A DNA stretch of 64,000 bases from NCBI GenBank assembly GCA_046329515.1, contig JAXLUM010000001.1:620001-684000 (forward strand). Reading direction: 5' to 3'. Shown piece after piece: positions 47,986 to 56,822 of the stretch. The first letter of the stretch is position 1. Each line of letters begins with the position of its first letter. The notes beneath the pieces are model-generated. The model saw nothing but the letters and a program-made list of their open reading frames with translations. It searched no databases and had not been told where the DNA came from. The translations under genes and the position numbers were made by a program. Origin of the DNA: Bog-950 sp046329515. Its GTDB lineage: Bacteria > Bacteroidota > Bacteroidia > Chitinophagales > LD1.

Positions 47986-48453
47986 ATGAGAAAGAAAAAA
48001 GCACCCAAGCGTTACGTTCAGCCCGATCCAAAATTCGGTGAAGTACTGGTTTCTCAATTCGTAAACCGTATAATGTGGCAAGGCAAAAAATCAGTTGCCT
48101 ATACTATTTTCTACGATACGCTTGACCTGATTGAAGAAAGGACAAAGGAAAACGGCCTTGAAATATGGAGAAAAGCTATGCAAAACGTAGGCCCTTCAGT
48201 TGAGGTTCGTACACGTCGTATTGGTGGTGCCAACTTCCAGATTCCAACTGAAGTTCGCTCTGAAAGAAAACTGGCTATTGCCATGAAGTGGTTAATACAA
48301 TACAGCCGCGACCGTAACGGTAAGAGCATGGCCGATAAACTGGCTAACGAGCTGGTAGCTGCTTCAAAAGGCGAAGGTGCTGCTTTCAAAAAGAAAGAAG
48401 ATACGCACAAAATGGCTGAAGCTAACAAGGCTTTCGCTCACTTTAAGTTTTAA
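47986..48453 (+). CDS. rpsG: 30S ribosomal protein S7
   Basis: 155 residues. MRKKKAPKRYVQPDPKFG, VSQFVNRIMWQGKKSVA and RRIGGANFQIPTEVR identify S7, which nucleates assembly of the 30S head by binding the 3' domain of 16S rRNA. Normal length and order between rpsL and fusA. Confidence 0.98.
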   Translation: MRKKKAPKRYVQPDPKFGEVLVSQFVNRIMWQGKKSVAYTIFYDTLDLIEERTKENGLEIWRKAMQNVGPSVEVRTRRIGGANFQIPTEVRSERKLAIAMKWLIQYSRDRNGKSMADKLANELVAASKGEGAAFKKKEDTHKMAEANKAFAHFKF

Positions 48454-48491
48454 TTGAATACGCAGAAGATAAATTGATAGGAGAATAACAA

Positions 48492-50609
48492 ATGGGTAAG
48501 GACCTCAGTTTTACAAGAAATATTGGTATTGCTGCACACATTGATGCCGGTAAAACCACTACCACCGAACGTATATTATACTATACCGGTGTAAACTACA
48601 AAATAGGTGAGGTGCACGAAGGCGCTGCTACCATGGACTGGATGGAACAGGAGCAGGAGCGTGGTATTACCATTACTTCAGCTGCAACACGTTGCCAGTG
48701 GAGCTGGAAAGACAAGAAGTACGATATCAACATTATCGATACTCCGGGTCACGTGGATTTTACTGTGGAAGTTAACCGCTCATTGCGCGTATTAGACGGC
48801 CTGGTGTTCCTGTTTTCTGCGGTTGATGGTGTTGAGCCACAATCAGAAACTAACTGGCGCCTTGCTGATAACTATAACGTTGCCCGTTTAGGTTTCGTAA
48901 ATAAAATGGACCGCCAGGGTTCTGACTTCTTTAACGTGGTTAACCAGGTGCAAACCATGTTGGGCTCAACCCCAATGGTTATGCAAATACCTATTGGTAA
49001 CGAAGAACACTTTAAAGGTGTTGTTGACCTTATTACTAACGAAGCCATTATCTGGAACGAAGAAGATAAGGGTATGACCTATAAGGTTATTGACATACCT
49101 GCTGACCTTGTGGATGAAGTGAAGACCTATCGCGAGAAAATGCTGGAGCAGGTTGCTGAATACGACGACCATTTGATGGAAAAGTATTTTGCTGACCCTA
49201 ACTCAATTTCTGCTGATGAAATCCGCGCTGCGGTTCGCCAGGCAGTTATTGCGCAAAAGGTTGTGCCAATGTTCTGTGGTTCATCTTTCAAAAACAAAGG
49301 TGTTCAGGCAGTGTTAGATGCAGTTTGCGCTATCCTTCCTTCTCCTACTGATAAGAAAGAAGTAAAAGGTACTAACCCTGATACTTTAGAAGAAATTACC
49401 CGTAAGCCTGATACTGATGAGCCATTTGCAGCTTTGGCATTCAAAATTGCAACTGACCCGTTCGTAGGCCGTTTGGCATACTTCAGAGCTTACTCTGGTG
49501 GTTTAGATGCAGGTTCATACGTATTGAATACCCGTACAGGTAAGAAAGAACGTATAAGCCGTTTATTCCAAATGCACGCTAACGACCGCAAACCTATTGA
49601 CCGCGTTGAAGCAGGTGATATTGCTGCAGCGGTAGGTTTTAAAGATATACGCACCGGCGATACCCTGTGTGATGAAAAGCATCCTATAGTTCTTGAAAGC
49701 ATGAAGTTCCCTGAGCCGGTAATATCATTGGCTATTGAACCTAAGGCGCAAAAAGATATGGATAAGCTAGGTATGAGCTTGGCTAAGCTTGCTGAAGAGG
49801 ATCCTACTTTCAAAGTAACCTTCGATGAGCAAACGGGCCAAACCATCATCAGTGGTATGGGTGAATTACACCTTGAAATTCTGGTTGACCGTCTGCGTCG
49901 TGAATTCAACGTAGAATGTAACCAGGGTGCTCCTCAGGTTAACTACAAAGAGTGTGTTACCAAATCAGTTGAACACCGCGAGCAGTATAAGAAGCAATCG
50001 GGTGGTCGTGGTAAATACGCCGACATTAAATTTGAAATGGGCCCTGCAGACGAAGGTCAGAAAGGCTTACAGTTTATAAACGACATTTTTGGTGGTTCAA
50101 TTCCTAAGGAATTTATACCTGCTATTGAAAAAGGCTTTAAAGAAGCCATGAAAACAGGTGTATTAGCCGGTTACGAAATTGAAGCATTGAAGGTGCGTGT
50201 ATTTGACGGTTCATACCACGATGTGGATTCTGATGCATTATCATTCGAATTGTGCGCTAAGCTGGGCTTCCGTAATGCTGCCCGCCAGGCTAAGCCGCAA
50301 CTGTTAGAACCTATTATGAAAGTAGAGGTTGTAACACCTGAAGAAAATACCGGTGATGTTGTGGGTGACCTTAACCGCCGCCGTGGTATTCTTGAAGGTA
50401 TGGATGGCAAGCAGAATGCTACTGTAATTAAAGCAAAAGTGCCTTTGAGCGAAATGTTCGGTTATGTTACACAATTGCGCACCTTAACTTCAGGCCGTGC
50501 AACTTCTTCAATGGAGTTCCACAGCTTCCAGCCTGCGCCTGAAAACATTGCTGCTACCGTAATTGCCAAGTCACAAGGCAAAAACAAAGGTGCATTAGTT
50601 GAAGAATAA
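48492..50609 (+). CDS. fusA: Elongation factor G
   Basis: 705 residues with all GTPase motifs: G1 AHIDAGKTTTTERIL, G2 RGITITSAAT, G3 DTPGHVDF, G4 NKMDR, G5 GSSFKNKGVQ. Domains II-V follow, with the domain IV/V segment YHDVDSDALSFELCAKLGF and TSGRATSSMEF. It catalyses translocation and, with RRF, ribosome recycling. Position directly after rpsG and length near 700 fit the canonical EF-G rather than an EF-G2 paralogue. Confidence 0.98.
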   Translation: MGKDLSFTRNIGIAAHIDAGKTTTTERILYYTGVNYKIGEVHEGAATMDWMEQEQERGITITSAATRCQWSWKDKKYDINIIDTPGHVDFTVEVNRSLRVLDGLVFLFSAVDGVEPQSETNWRLADNYNVARLGFVNKMDRQGSDFFNVVNQVQTMLGSTPMVMQIPIGNEEHFKGVVDLITNEAIIWNEEDKGMTYKVIDIPADLVDEVKTYREKMLEQVAEYDDHLMEKYFADPNSISADEIRAAVRQAVIAQKVVPMFCGSSFKNKGVQAVLDAVCAILPSPTDKKEVKGTNPDTLEEITRKPDTDEPFAALAFKIATDPFVGRLAYFRAYSGGLDAGSYVLNTRTGKKERISRLFQMHANDRKPIDRVEAGDIAAAVGFKDIRTGDTLCDEKHPIVLESMKFPEPVISLAIEPKAQKDMDKLGMSLAKLAEEDPTFKVTFDEQTGQTIISGMGELHLEILVDRLRREFNVECNQGAPQVNYKECVTKSVEHREQYKKQSGGRGKYADIKFEMGPADEGQKGLQFINDIFGGSIPKEFIPAIEKGFKEAMKTGVLAGYEIEALKVRVFDGSYHDVDSDALSFELCAKLGFRNAARQAKPQLLEPIMKVEVVTPEENTGDVVGDLNRRRGILEGMDGKQNATVIKAKVPLSEMFGYVTQLRTLTSGRATSSMEFHSFQPAPENIAATVIAKSQGKNKGALVEE

Positions 50610-50645
50610 TTATTAAGTAAAAGCCATATAAAAAACGTTCTTATC

Positions 50646-50954
50646 ATGAGCCAGGCAAAAATCAGAATTAAACTAAAGAGCTACGACCACAACTTAGTGG
50701 ACAAAAGCGCTGAGAAAATTGTAAAAACAGTAAAGAATACAGGTGCTTTCGTTAGCGGCCCGGTTCCACTTCCTACACAGAAGAAAATTTATACTGTTAA
50801 CCGTTCACCGCACGTAAACAACAACAGTAAGGAGCAATTTCAACTGTGCACTTACAAGCGTTTAATTGACATTCTGAGCAGCAACTCTAAAACCATTGAT
50901 GCTTTAATGAAGCTGGAATTACCTAGCGGCGTTGAAGTGGAAATTAAGGCGTAG
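50646..50954 (+). CDS. rpsJ: 30S ribosomal protein S10
   Basis: 102 residues. KIRIKLKSYDHNLVDKSAEK, GPVPLPTQKKIYTV and the SPHVNNNSKEQF loop are diagnostic. S10 is also NusE, a component of transcription antitermination complexes. It follows fusA after 36 nt; tufA, often placed between them in other phyla, is absent, as is usual in Bacteroidota. Confidence 0.98.
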   Translation: MSQAKIRIKLKSYDHNLVDKSAEKIVKTVKNTGAFVSGPVPLPTQKKIYTVNRSPHVNNNSKEQFQLCTYKRLIDILSSNSKTIDALMKLELPSGVEVEIKA

Positions 50955-51055
50955 CCTTTGTATAGAGTATAAAGTATTTAGATAACTGCAAAATACGATT
51001 GGCTAGGGGCTAAATACTCAGTACTGATTACTAAATACTTATTTTAATAATTTAT

Positions 51056-51077
51056 GAACCCTGCGCGAATGGGGTTC
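51056..51077 (+). promoter_or_regulatory. Leader hairpin and nine-codon frame before rplC
   Basis: GAACCC (51056-51061) can pair with GGGTTC (51072-51077). A tiny frame ATG ... TAA (51054-51083, MNPARMGFR) covers it and stops 10 nt before the rplC ATG. The rpsJ-rplC gap of 139 nt is unusually long for this operon. Could be chance. Confidence 0.25.
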
Positions 51078-51093
51078 CGCTAAAAAAAGCAAT

Positions 51094-51708
51094 ATGAAAG
51101 GTATAATTGGAAAAAAAGTTGGCATGACCAGCATCTTCGATAACGGCAAAAGCGTTGCTGTTACCGTAGTGGAAGCAGGCCCATGTGTTATTACACAAAT
51201 TAAAACGGAAGAAACTGACGGTTACTATGCTACCCAGGTTGCTTTCGACGATAAGAAAGAAAAACAAACTTCTAAGGCAATGCAGGGCCACTTTAAAAAG
51301 GCCGGCACAACGCCTAAGAGAAAGATACATGAATTCCGCGATTACGATTTTGGTAAAGCGGTAGGTGAGGCAATCACCGTTACGGTATTTGAAGAAGGCG
51401 ACCTTATTAACGTAATAGGTACTTCTAAAGGCAAGGGTTTCCAGGGTGTTGTAAAGCGCCACGGTTTCTCTGGTGTAGGTATGGGTTCACACGGTCAGCA
51501 CGATCGTCAGCGCGCTCCGGGTTCAATGGGTGCGTCATCTGACCCTTCTCGTTCATTACCTGGTATGCGTATGGCCGGCCGTATGGGCGGTAAGCGCGTA
51601 GAGGCTTTGAACCTTAAAGTGGCCAAGGTTATGCCTGAACATAATATCGTATTGATTAAGGGGGCGGTGCCCGGAGCTATTGGCTCTTATGTAATCATTG
51701 AAGGGTAA
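51094..51708 (+). CDS. rplC: 50S ribosomal protein L3
   Basis: 204 residues. MKGIIGKKVGMTSIF at the N-terminus and the long extension loop with GSHGQHDRQRAPGSMGASS (containing the Gln that PrmB methylates in other bacteria) and GMRMAGRMGGKRV identify L3. L3 helps initiate 50S assembly near the peptidyl transferase centre. Unusual context: rplD should follow but instead a strong terminator (51762) and an unrelated gene do. Confidence 0.98.
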   Translation: MKGIIGKKVGMTSIFDNGKSVAVTVVEAGPCVITQIKTEETDGYYATQVAFDDKKEKQTSKAMQGHFKKAGTTPKRKIHEFRDYDFGKAVGEAITVTVFEEGDLINVIGTSKGKGFQGVVKRHGFSGVGMGSHGQHDRQRAPGSMGASSDPSRSLPGMRMAGRMGGKRVEALNLKVAKVMPEHNIVLIKGAVPGAIGSYVIIEG

Positions 51709-51761
51709 CACCCCTAAGCTGCTAACCCGGCTAAAAGGGTTCCCGATAAAGGAAAGGAAAG

Positions 51762-51787
51762 CCGCGAGTATTTACTCGCGGTTTTTT
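51762..51787 (+). terminator. Rho-independent terminator after rplC
   Basis: Perfect 8-bp stem CCGCGAGT (51762-51769) / ACTCGCGG (51774-51781) with a 4-nt loop and six T. It ends the str/S10 segment after only five genes. Confidence 0.92.
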
Positions 51788-51977
51788 ATTTTAAACAGTG
51801 CTATCGTCTTATAGCTATTGCCGCATAACTTATTTGCGGAACCTTCCTTTAAAAAAAAGAAGCTCAAAACTGTAACCTTTCTCTCTGTATTCCGTTGCGA
51901 TATAGAATGTTTTACAATATGGACCTTGTGAACCACAAGTCACAATTATCCGTATTTAAATACATCTAAATACAGTT

Positions 51978-52982
51978 ATGACAAAAGCTAAACTTACTTT
52001 AAGCCTATTACTTATTTTATGCTTTACGGCAACATTTGCAGCCGTTCAACAGGGTTTTAATTACCAGGCAGTGCTGCGCGATGCGCAGGGCGCTATAATG
52101 CCCAATCACAATGCAGCTATGCGTTTTACGCTGCACTCTGATAGTATTAACGGCCCTATTGCTTACCAGGAAACAGGAAACGTTACCACCAACCCACTGG
52201 GTATTTTTACTGTTGTGGTGGGCGGGGGTATAGCGGTAACCGGTAATCTTGATACAGTGGACTGGTCTACCCCGAAATTTTTGCAGGTAGAAATGGATGT
52301 AAATGCCGGCGTTAATTATACCGATATGGGAACCTCGCAGTTAATGAGTGTGCCCTTTGCTTTGTATGCAGCTAAGGCACCTGCAGTTAGCGTAACTGTT
52401 ATGGACGTAAACAGCTCCGGTAACGTATGGGTGGCTACCCAAACTGATACTATAATAAGCGGAACACCCGTATGGACTGTTGGCGGTAATAGTGGTGTAA
52501 ACGGAGCGGCTGTTTTTGGAACTACTGATAATAGCGACATAGTGTTTAAACGCAATGGCATTGAGGCAATGCGTTTGGGAGCGGATGGCTTAAGCACGGG
52601 AAGTAAGAATATGGGCTTTGGCGGCATTAGCAGCCCTCAAACTGCGGTTGATATTAATGGTGCTATTGCATTACGCGATACGGCTATTTCAGTATCAACT
52701 GACTTTACTATTAACGTGGGTAACCGTAGCTATTTTAATGTTACTACTACCGTGAACGGCGGCTCTGCAAAAATGAGTTTAAGTGATGGCCTTGTGCGCG
52801 GACAAATGCTTATAGTAAGTGTAACCGCTACCGGCGCTAATAATATACGCCTTGAAAACAACGGTGCTTCTAATAACACTAAACTGAGTGCTTCTTCACT
52901 TGACCTGGGCGATTCAGACAGTATTACTTTCCTTTGGAATGGAACAGACTGGATACAAACCAGCTATACTGATACCAACTAA
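51978..52982 (+). CDS. Secreted protein sharing the collagen-protein head domain
   Basis: 334 residues with a signal peptide (cleavage near TFAA). Residues about 22-135 match, element by element, the head of the collagen-like protein: QGFNYQAVLRD here and QGVNYQAIARD there, a Y-x-E-T element, NPLGIFTV against NQFGLFTI, the strand FLQVEMDVNAG, and MSVPFALYAAKA against LSVPYALYAETA. The rest (WTVGGNSGVNGAAVFGTTD, MRLGADGLSTG, then a beta-rich end) resembles the parts of tail-fibre-like Bacteroidota proteins that follow the collagen region, but there is no collagen and no S74 domain. Function unknown; likely surface-exposed. Predicted to be monocistronic, between two terminators. Confidence 0.8.
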   Translation: MTKAKLTLSLLLILCFTATFAAVQQGFNYQAVLRDAQGAIMPNHNAAMRFTLHSDSINGPIAYQETGNVTTNPLGIFTVVVGGGIAVTGNLDTVDWSTPKFLQVEMDVNAGVNYTDMGTSQLMSVPFALYAAKAPAVSVTVMDVNSSGNVWVATQTDTIISGTPVWTVGGNSGVNGAAVFGTTDNSDIVFKRNGIEAMRLGADGLSTGSKNMGFGGISSPQTAVDINGAIALRDTAISVSTDFTINVGNRSYFNVTTTVNGGSAKMSLSDGLVRGQMLIVSVTATGANNIRLENNGASNNTKLSASSLDLGDSDSITFLWNGTDWIQTSYTDTN

Positions 52983-52992
52983 GAAAATAAAT

Positions 52993-53022
52993 AAGGGCCC
53001 TTGTGGCCCTTTATTTTTTTTA
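52993..53022 (+). terminator. Rho-independent terminator
   Basis: 7-bp stem AAGGGCC (52993-52999) / GGCCCTT (53005-53011), 5-nt loop, then TATTTTTTTT. Confidence 0.85.
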
Positions 53023-53082
53023 AGTATGTTCAAAAACTCATTCGCAGTTCTTCTGCAATGCCTGTGGTAAATACCCTTCTCA

Positions 53083-53415
53083 CTAAGGTTTAGGTTCATC
53101 TCTTCCTTCCTGCGGATACCCATCTTCCTTATCGCCCCCTAAACTGTAATAGTTATTCTCTTCGTCCTCGCTGCCTACTTCTTCCTGCGCATCATCCAAT
53201 TCTGCCCCCAGCACATCTAAGTCATTACCGCTTTTATCTATGCCCGGCCCTTTTTCATTACGCGGTTCTTTATTTCCGGTAGGTCGTGAATCTATTCCTT
53301 TGTCATCTTCCGGGGTTATATCGGTAACCTTCTTTTCCTGGCTATAAATGTCTTCACTTGCCGGATAAGAAAAATCCTCTTTCGGCTTTTTGCTTTTTGG
53401 ATTCTGCTTTTTCAT
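53083..53415 (-). CDS. Conserved acidic disordered protein
   Basis: 110 residues, rich in Asp, Glu, Lys, Pro and Gly with no predicted fold. The central segment ELDDAQEEVGSEDEENNYYS is one I recognise from many small Bacteroidota proteins of unknown function, which argues it is a true gene. Function unknown; the negative charge and disorder would fit a binding or buffering role. Confidence 0.72.
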   Translation of the reverse strand: MKKQNPKSKKPKEDFSYPASEDIYSQEKKVTDITPEDDKGIDSRPTGNKEPRNEKGPGIDKSGNDLDVLGAELDDAQEEVGSEDEENNYYSLGGDKEDGYPQEGRDEPKP

Positions 53416-53546
53416 AACCGTAGTTTTACTACAGGCAACTAAAAAGCATGCCCTAAGCTAAATGGCAGATATTAATGTTAAATGCAAACAGGCAGTGCCT
53501 GTTTCAGGAGTACAACAATAGATTTCGCGGAGTAAACTCCACAACC

Positions 53547-54965
53547 TTATTGCTTAACGAAAAGCAGGGTTTGCGAAGCCTGAGGTAGCTGCACCCTTAT
53601 GGAATAGACCCCGGCCGCTAAACCTGAAACTATCAATGAATTTGATTCACCCGTAGTTCGTACCAACTTTCCATCGGCACTAAAAATTTGTATGAGCCCT
53701 GCATTGGCCGGTAGATTACGCAAGTAAATTACATCGGTTGAAGGATTTGGGTAAACTTCAATTTGCGGTAAATCCTGTTCGGCTATGCCATTGGTGCAAT
53801 CAATTGCTGAATAGGTATCAAGAAAACCCTTAGCCGCAAGTATGGCCAACTGCGCACATTCCTGGTGGTCTAAAACTGAGTTTACATTCAGTGTATCGCA
53901 CATGGTGCAACCAAGGTTCCGCATTTTAGTAACGGCCACCATGGCGTTGCTATCGCTCACATAACTATCTGACGAGCAGAAGAGCATTTTAACCGGTGAG
54001 GTAGGCAGCCAATTGTCTACATCGTTATCTTTTAAACGCAGGCGGAAGGTATGATTGGGGTCGTTTTTAAAAGCTAAAACAGTATCGGGCTTAAAAATAT
54101 TTTTTGGTACAGAAGGCATTTTACCATCAACATAGCTGGTGCCGTAATTGCCATTAAACCAAACAGCAAGTGCAGAATCATACGGGTATTTACATGGTTT
54201 AGCTAAAGTATCGTACATGTTGTAAGCGGTATTCCAACTGGTAATAATGTAGCCCAGGTATGAAGGAGAAGGGTAGTTGCTATCGCTTAACATTACGTTT
54301 ACCATAACTTCGCTCATGCTGTAAGCACCACTCATAGGGCAAGAAGCCGTAACGTGCATTTCAGCATCCACTTTTTCCTGAATCATTTTATGCGCTGCCA
54401 TAGTAGCATGGCCACCCTGAGAGTAACCGGTAAGAAATACCTGGCCATTCAGTTTAACACCAATTGAATCACAAACTTCGCGCGCGGCGCGTATCATATC
54501 AATTACTGCGGTTGCTTCGCTTTGCGCATGCTGATAAATATGTTTGCCGAGGCCATCGCCTAAACCGATATAATCAGGCTCAAGGCCTACGTAACCATTG
54601 CTGGCTAATACAGCAGCAATAACAGGTTCGCTTCCAAGAAAAGAAGATGGTGCATCAGCCTTACGAACAATGGTGCCGTGCTGATAACTGGCTATAGGTA
54701 ATTTGCAGGCAAGGTTAGTTGGTATAACTAACAAACCGGAGGCTATAGTAGAAGAACTATCGTAAGAAACAGTGTTATAGACCACCTTATAAATGTCTAC
54801 ATCATACGTAGTGGGCACAAAACCCTGCGGTATTCCATTAGCCGTAAGAATGGAATCAAGTTGACCTTCGGTAAAATGAAAGAGAAGTGTTTTACTGATA
54901 ACACGCTGGGCATTGGTAACGGTTAATGCCAAAAGAAAAGCAATAAATAAAAAAGCCTTTTTCAT
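53547..54965 (-). CDS. Secreted lipase-like alpha/beta-hydrolase with T9SS sorting signal
   Basis: 472 residues from the ATG at 54965 (signal peptide MKKAFLFIAFLLALTVTNAQ); the ATG at 55007 would put 14 polar residues before it. The alpha/beta-hydrolase part matches secretory-lipase-like enzymes: PIASYQHGT, EPDYIGLGDGLG, the nucleophile elbow LTGYSQGGHATM, an acid candidate near LFCSSDSYV and the base in VLDHQECA. The C-terminal 75 residues (IEVYPNPSTDVIYL, LAAGVYSIRVQL, LLFVKQ) form a type A T9SS domain. The enzyme should act outside the cell on esters or lipids; substrate unknown. Divergent from the CDF transporter gene. Confidence 0.88.
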   Translation of the reverse strand: MKKAFLFIAFLLALTVTNAQRVISKTLLFHFTEGQLDSILTANGIPQGFVPTTYDVDIYKVVYNTVSYDSSSTIASGLLVIPTNLACKLPIASYQHGTIVRKADAPSSFLGSEPVIAAVLASNGYVGLEPDYIGLGDGLGKHIYQHAQSEATAVIDMIRAAREVCDSIGVKLNGQVFLTGYSQGGHATMAAHKMIQEKVDAEMHVTASCPMSGAYSMSEVMVNVMLSDSNYPSPSYLGYIITSWNTAYNMYDTLAKPCKYPYDSALAVWFNGNYGTSYVDGKMPSVPKNIFKPDTVLAFKNDPNHTFRLRLKDNDVDNWLPTSPVKMLFCSSDSYVSDSNAMVAVTKMRNLGCTMCDTLNVNSVLDHQECAQLAILAAKGFLDTYSAIDCTNGIAEQDLPQIEVYPNPSTDVIYLRNLPANAGLIQIFSADGKLVRTTGESNSLIVSGLAAGVYSIRVQLPQASQTLLFVKQ

Positions 54966-55029
54966 GTTGTTGAGTCCGTTGATTTTGAGATTGGCATAAG
55001 TAATCAAAAAAAACTGTTTCTTTTACAGT

Positions 55030-55686
55030 GTGCCTCACCACCATAATCACGAACATTCTCACTATCACATTCACTCGAACGAACGAAGTACCCGTATAGT
55101 GGTTTTTATTTCGTTTGTAACCATGCTGCTTGAATTGTATTATGGTTATGCGGCAAACTCCAAAACCCTCATTATGGAGGGCTGGCATATGCTTTCGCAT
55201 GTATTGGTTTTGCTGCTGGCATGGGGGGCGTATTTTTATATAAAGCAGAAGCACGGCGCTATAACGCATGAGCAGCAGCACCGGGTAATTTCATTAGCAG
55301 GCTTTGCCAGTGCGGTTGTAATGCTGGTGGTAACCGTAAGCATGATTTATGAAACCCTGTACCGTTTTATGGACCTGCAGGTTGAAGTGAGTATAGAGGC
55401 CTTTGCGGTGGCCTTTATAGGGCTTGTTGTTAATGGCCTTAGTGCGTATTTTTTACATCGCGAAGAAGAGAAGTGGGATATAAATATGCAGGCGGCTTAC
55501 CTGCATGTGCTGTCTGATGTGGTTATCAGTCTGTTTGCCATTGTTGCACTTATAGCGGCTAAATACTTTGATTTCAAGATATTGGATTCCATACTGGCTA
55601 TTGTGGGCGCATTGGTAATATTGCGCTGGGCTATGGGCTTAATACACAAAAGCTGGAATGAAGTGCTGGGCAGGCAATCTACCTAG
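55030..55686 (+). CDS. Cation diffusion facilitator family transporter (short, DmeF/ZitB-like)
   Basis: 218 residues with a GTG start at 55030. A His-rich N-terminus (HHHNHEHSHYHIH) is a probable metal-loading segment. Six hydrophobic helices follow, as in CDF proteins, but the usual cytoplasmic C-terminal domain is missing. Helix 2 has WHMLSHV, where most zinc transporters have HxxxD; helix 5 has HVLSDVV, the canonical form. Family members exchange divalent cations (Zn, Co, Fe, Mn) for protons at the inner membrane. The His-for-Asp change recalls the DmeF branch that prefers Co/Ni, but that is a guess. Confidence 0.85.
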   Translation: MPHHHNHEHSHYHIHSNERSTRIVVFISFVTMLLELYYGYAANSKTLIMEGWHMLSHVLVLLLAWGAYFYIKQKHGAITHEQQHRVISLAGFASAVVMLVVTVSMIYETLYRFMDLQVEVSIEAFAVAFIGLVVNGLSAYFLHREEEKWDINMQAAYLHVLSDVVISLFAIVALIAAKYFDFKILDSILAIVGALVILRWAMGLIHKSWNEVLGRQST

Positions 55687-55746
55687 CTTAAAGCCACTTT
55701 GGAATAATAATTTACTTTTATCGTTTTAGTGGTTTAAATATACACT

Positions 55747-56814
55747 GTGCAGCTGAACTTAACCGACCCGGTTTACGTACCAAAAACGTCCTATAACTTT
55801 TTTGAGAAACAGGCCCTTAAACTCATACGCGATGAAAGGGACTTGCCCTTCATTTTTTTAATGATGCGTATTTCGTTCATCATTATTCCTGTTTCCATTT
55901 TAATGTTTTTCTGGTTCAGGTGGTGGATAGCGGTGCCGTTTATGATTTTAAATATCGCTACAGGGGTAGGGCCTTTTATCCTGATGTTGCATAACACCTC
56001 TCACCGTAAGCTGTTTAAGCAGGAGTATGATTGGATGAATAAGATTATACCCTGGGTGTTGGGGCCTTTTTATGGCGAAACACCGGAGACCTATTTCGGC
56101 CACCATATTATGATGCACCATGCAGAGAATAATTTGATAGATGACCTTAGCTGCACCATGAATTACCAGCGCGATAGCTTTATAGGTTTCATGAAATACT
56201 TCCTGCTGTTTTTCTTTTTCGGTATGGGCGACTTAACCTATTACTTCAAACGTAAAAACCGCGCTAAGTTTATCCGCAAAATATTGTTGGGCGAGGTTGG
56301 TTTTATTTTGGTTTGCATTGCACTTTGCCAATATAACTGGCAGGCTACGCTAACTGTTTTTATTCTTCCTTTTGTTGCAGCCCGTTTTGGTATGATGGCC
56401 GGTAACTGGGCACAGCACGCCTTTATTGATGCCAACGACCCCGGCAATAGTTATAAGAACAGCTTAACGTGTATTAACAGCGCTTATAACAGAACCTGTT
56501 TTAACGACGGCTACCACATTGGCCACCACTTAAGGCCCAATATGCATTGGACCGAAATGCCCGAGGAGCTACAAAAGAATATTGAAAAGTATAAGGTTAA
56601 CGGCTCCATCATTTTCAAGGAAACTGACTTTTTTGTAGTATGGTTTATGCTGGTTACCGGCAATTACAAATACCTGGCAAAGCACTATGTAGATATACGC
56701 GAGGAGTTTAAAAGCGAAGATGAGATAATCGCTTTTTTGAAAAGACGTATTGCCCCAATACCCGTGGCAAAAATTAACTGGAATGCGAACGTGTTTTTCA
56801 ATAGTATAAAGTAA
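55747..56814 (+). CDS. Fatty acid desaturase family protein
   Basis: 355 residues, GTG start. The three His boxes of membrane di-iron desaturases are present: HNTSH (around residue 82), HHIMMHH (around 119) and YHIGHH (around 257), between four hydrophobic segments. Such enzymes introduce double bonds or hydroxyl groups into acyl chains or carotenoids using O2 and a ferredoxin-type donor. The spacing differs from acyl-CoA delta-9 enzymes; the exact substrate is open. Convergent with rsmI, 8 nt apart. Confidence 0.88.
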   Translation: MQLNLTDPVYVPKTSYNFFEKQALKLIRDERDLPFIFLMMRISFIIIPVSILMFFWFRWWIAVPFMILNIATGVGPFILMLHNTSHRKLFKQEYDWMNKIIPWVLGPFYGETPETYFGHHIMMHHAENNLIDDLSCTMNYQRDSFIGFMKYFLLFFFFGMGDLTYYFKRKNRAKFIRKILLGEVGFILVCIALCQYNWQATLTVFILPFVAARFGMMAGNWAQHAFIDANDPGNSYKNSLTCINSAYNRTCFNDGYHIGHHLRPNMHWTEMPEELQKNIEKYKVNGSIIFKETDFFVVWFMLVTGNYKYLAKHYVDIREEFKSEDEIIAFLKRRIAPIPVAKINWNANVFFNSIK

Positions 56815-56822
56815 AGCGCCTT

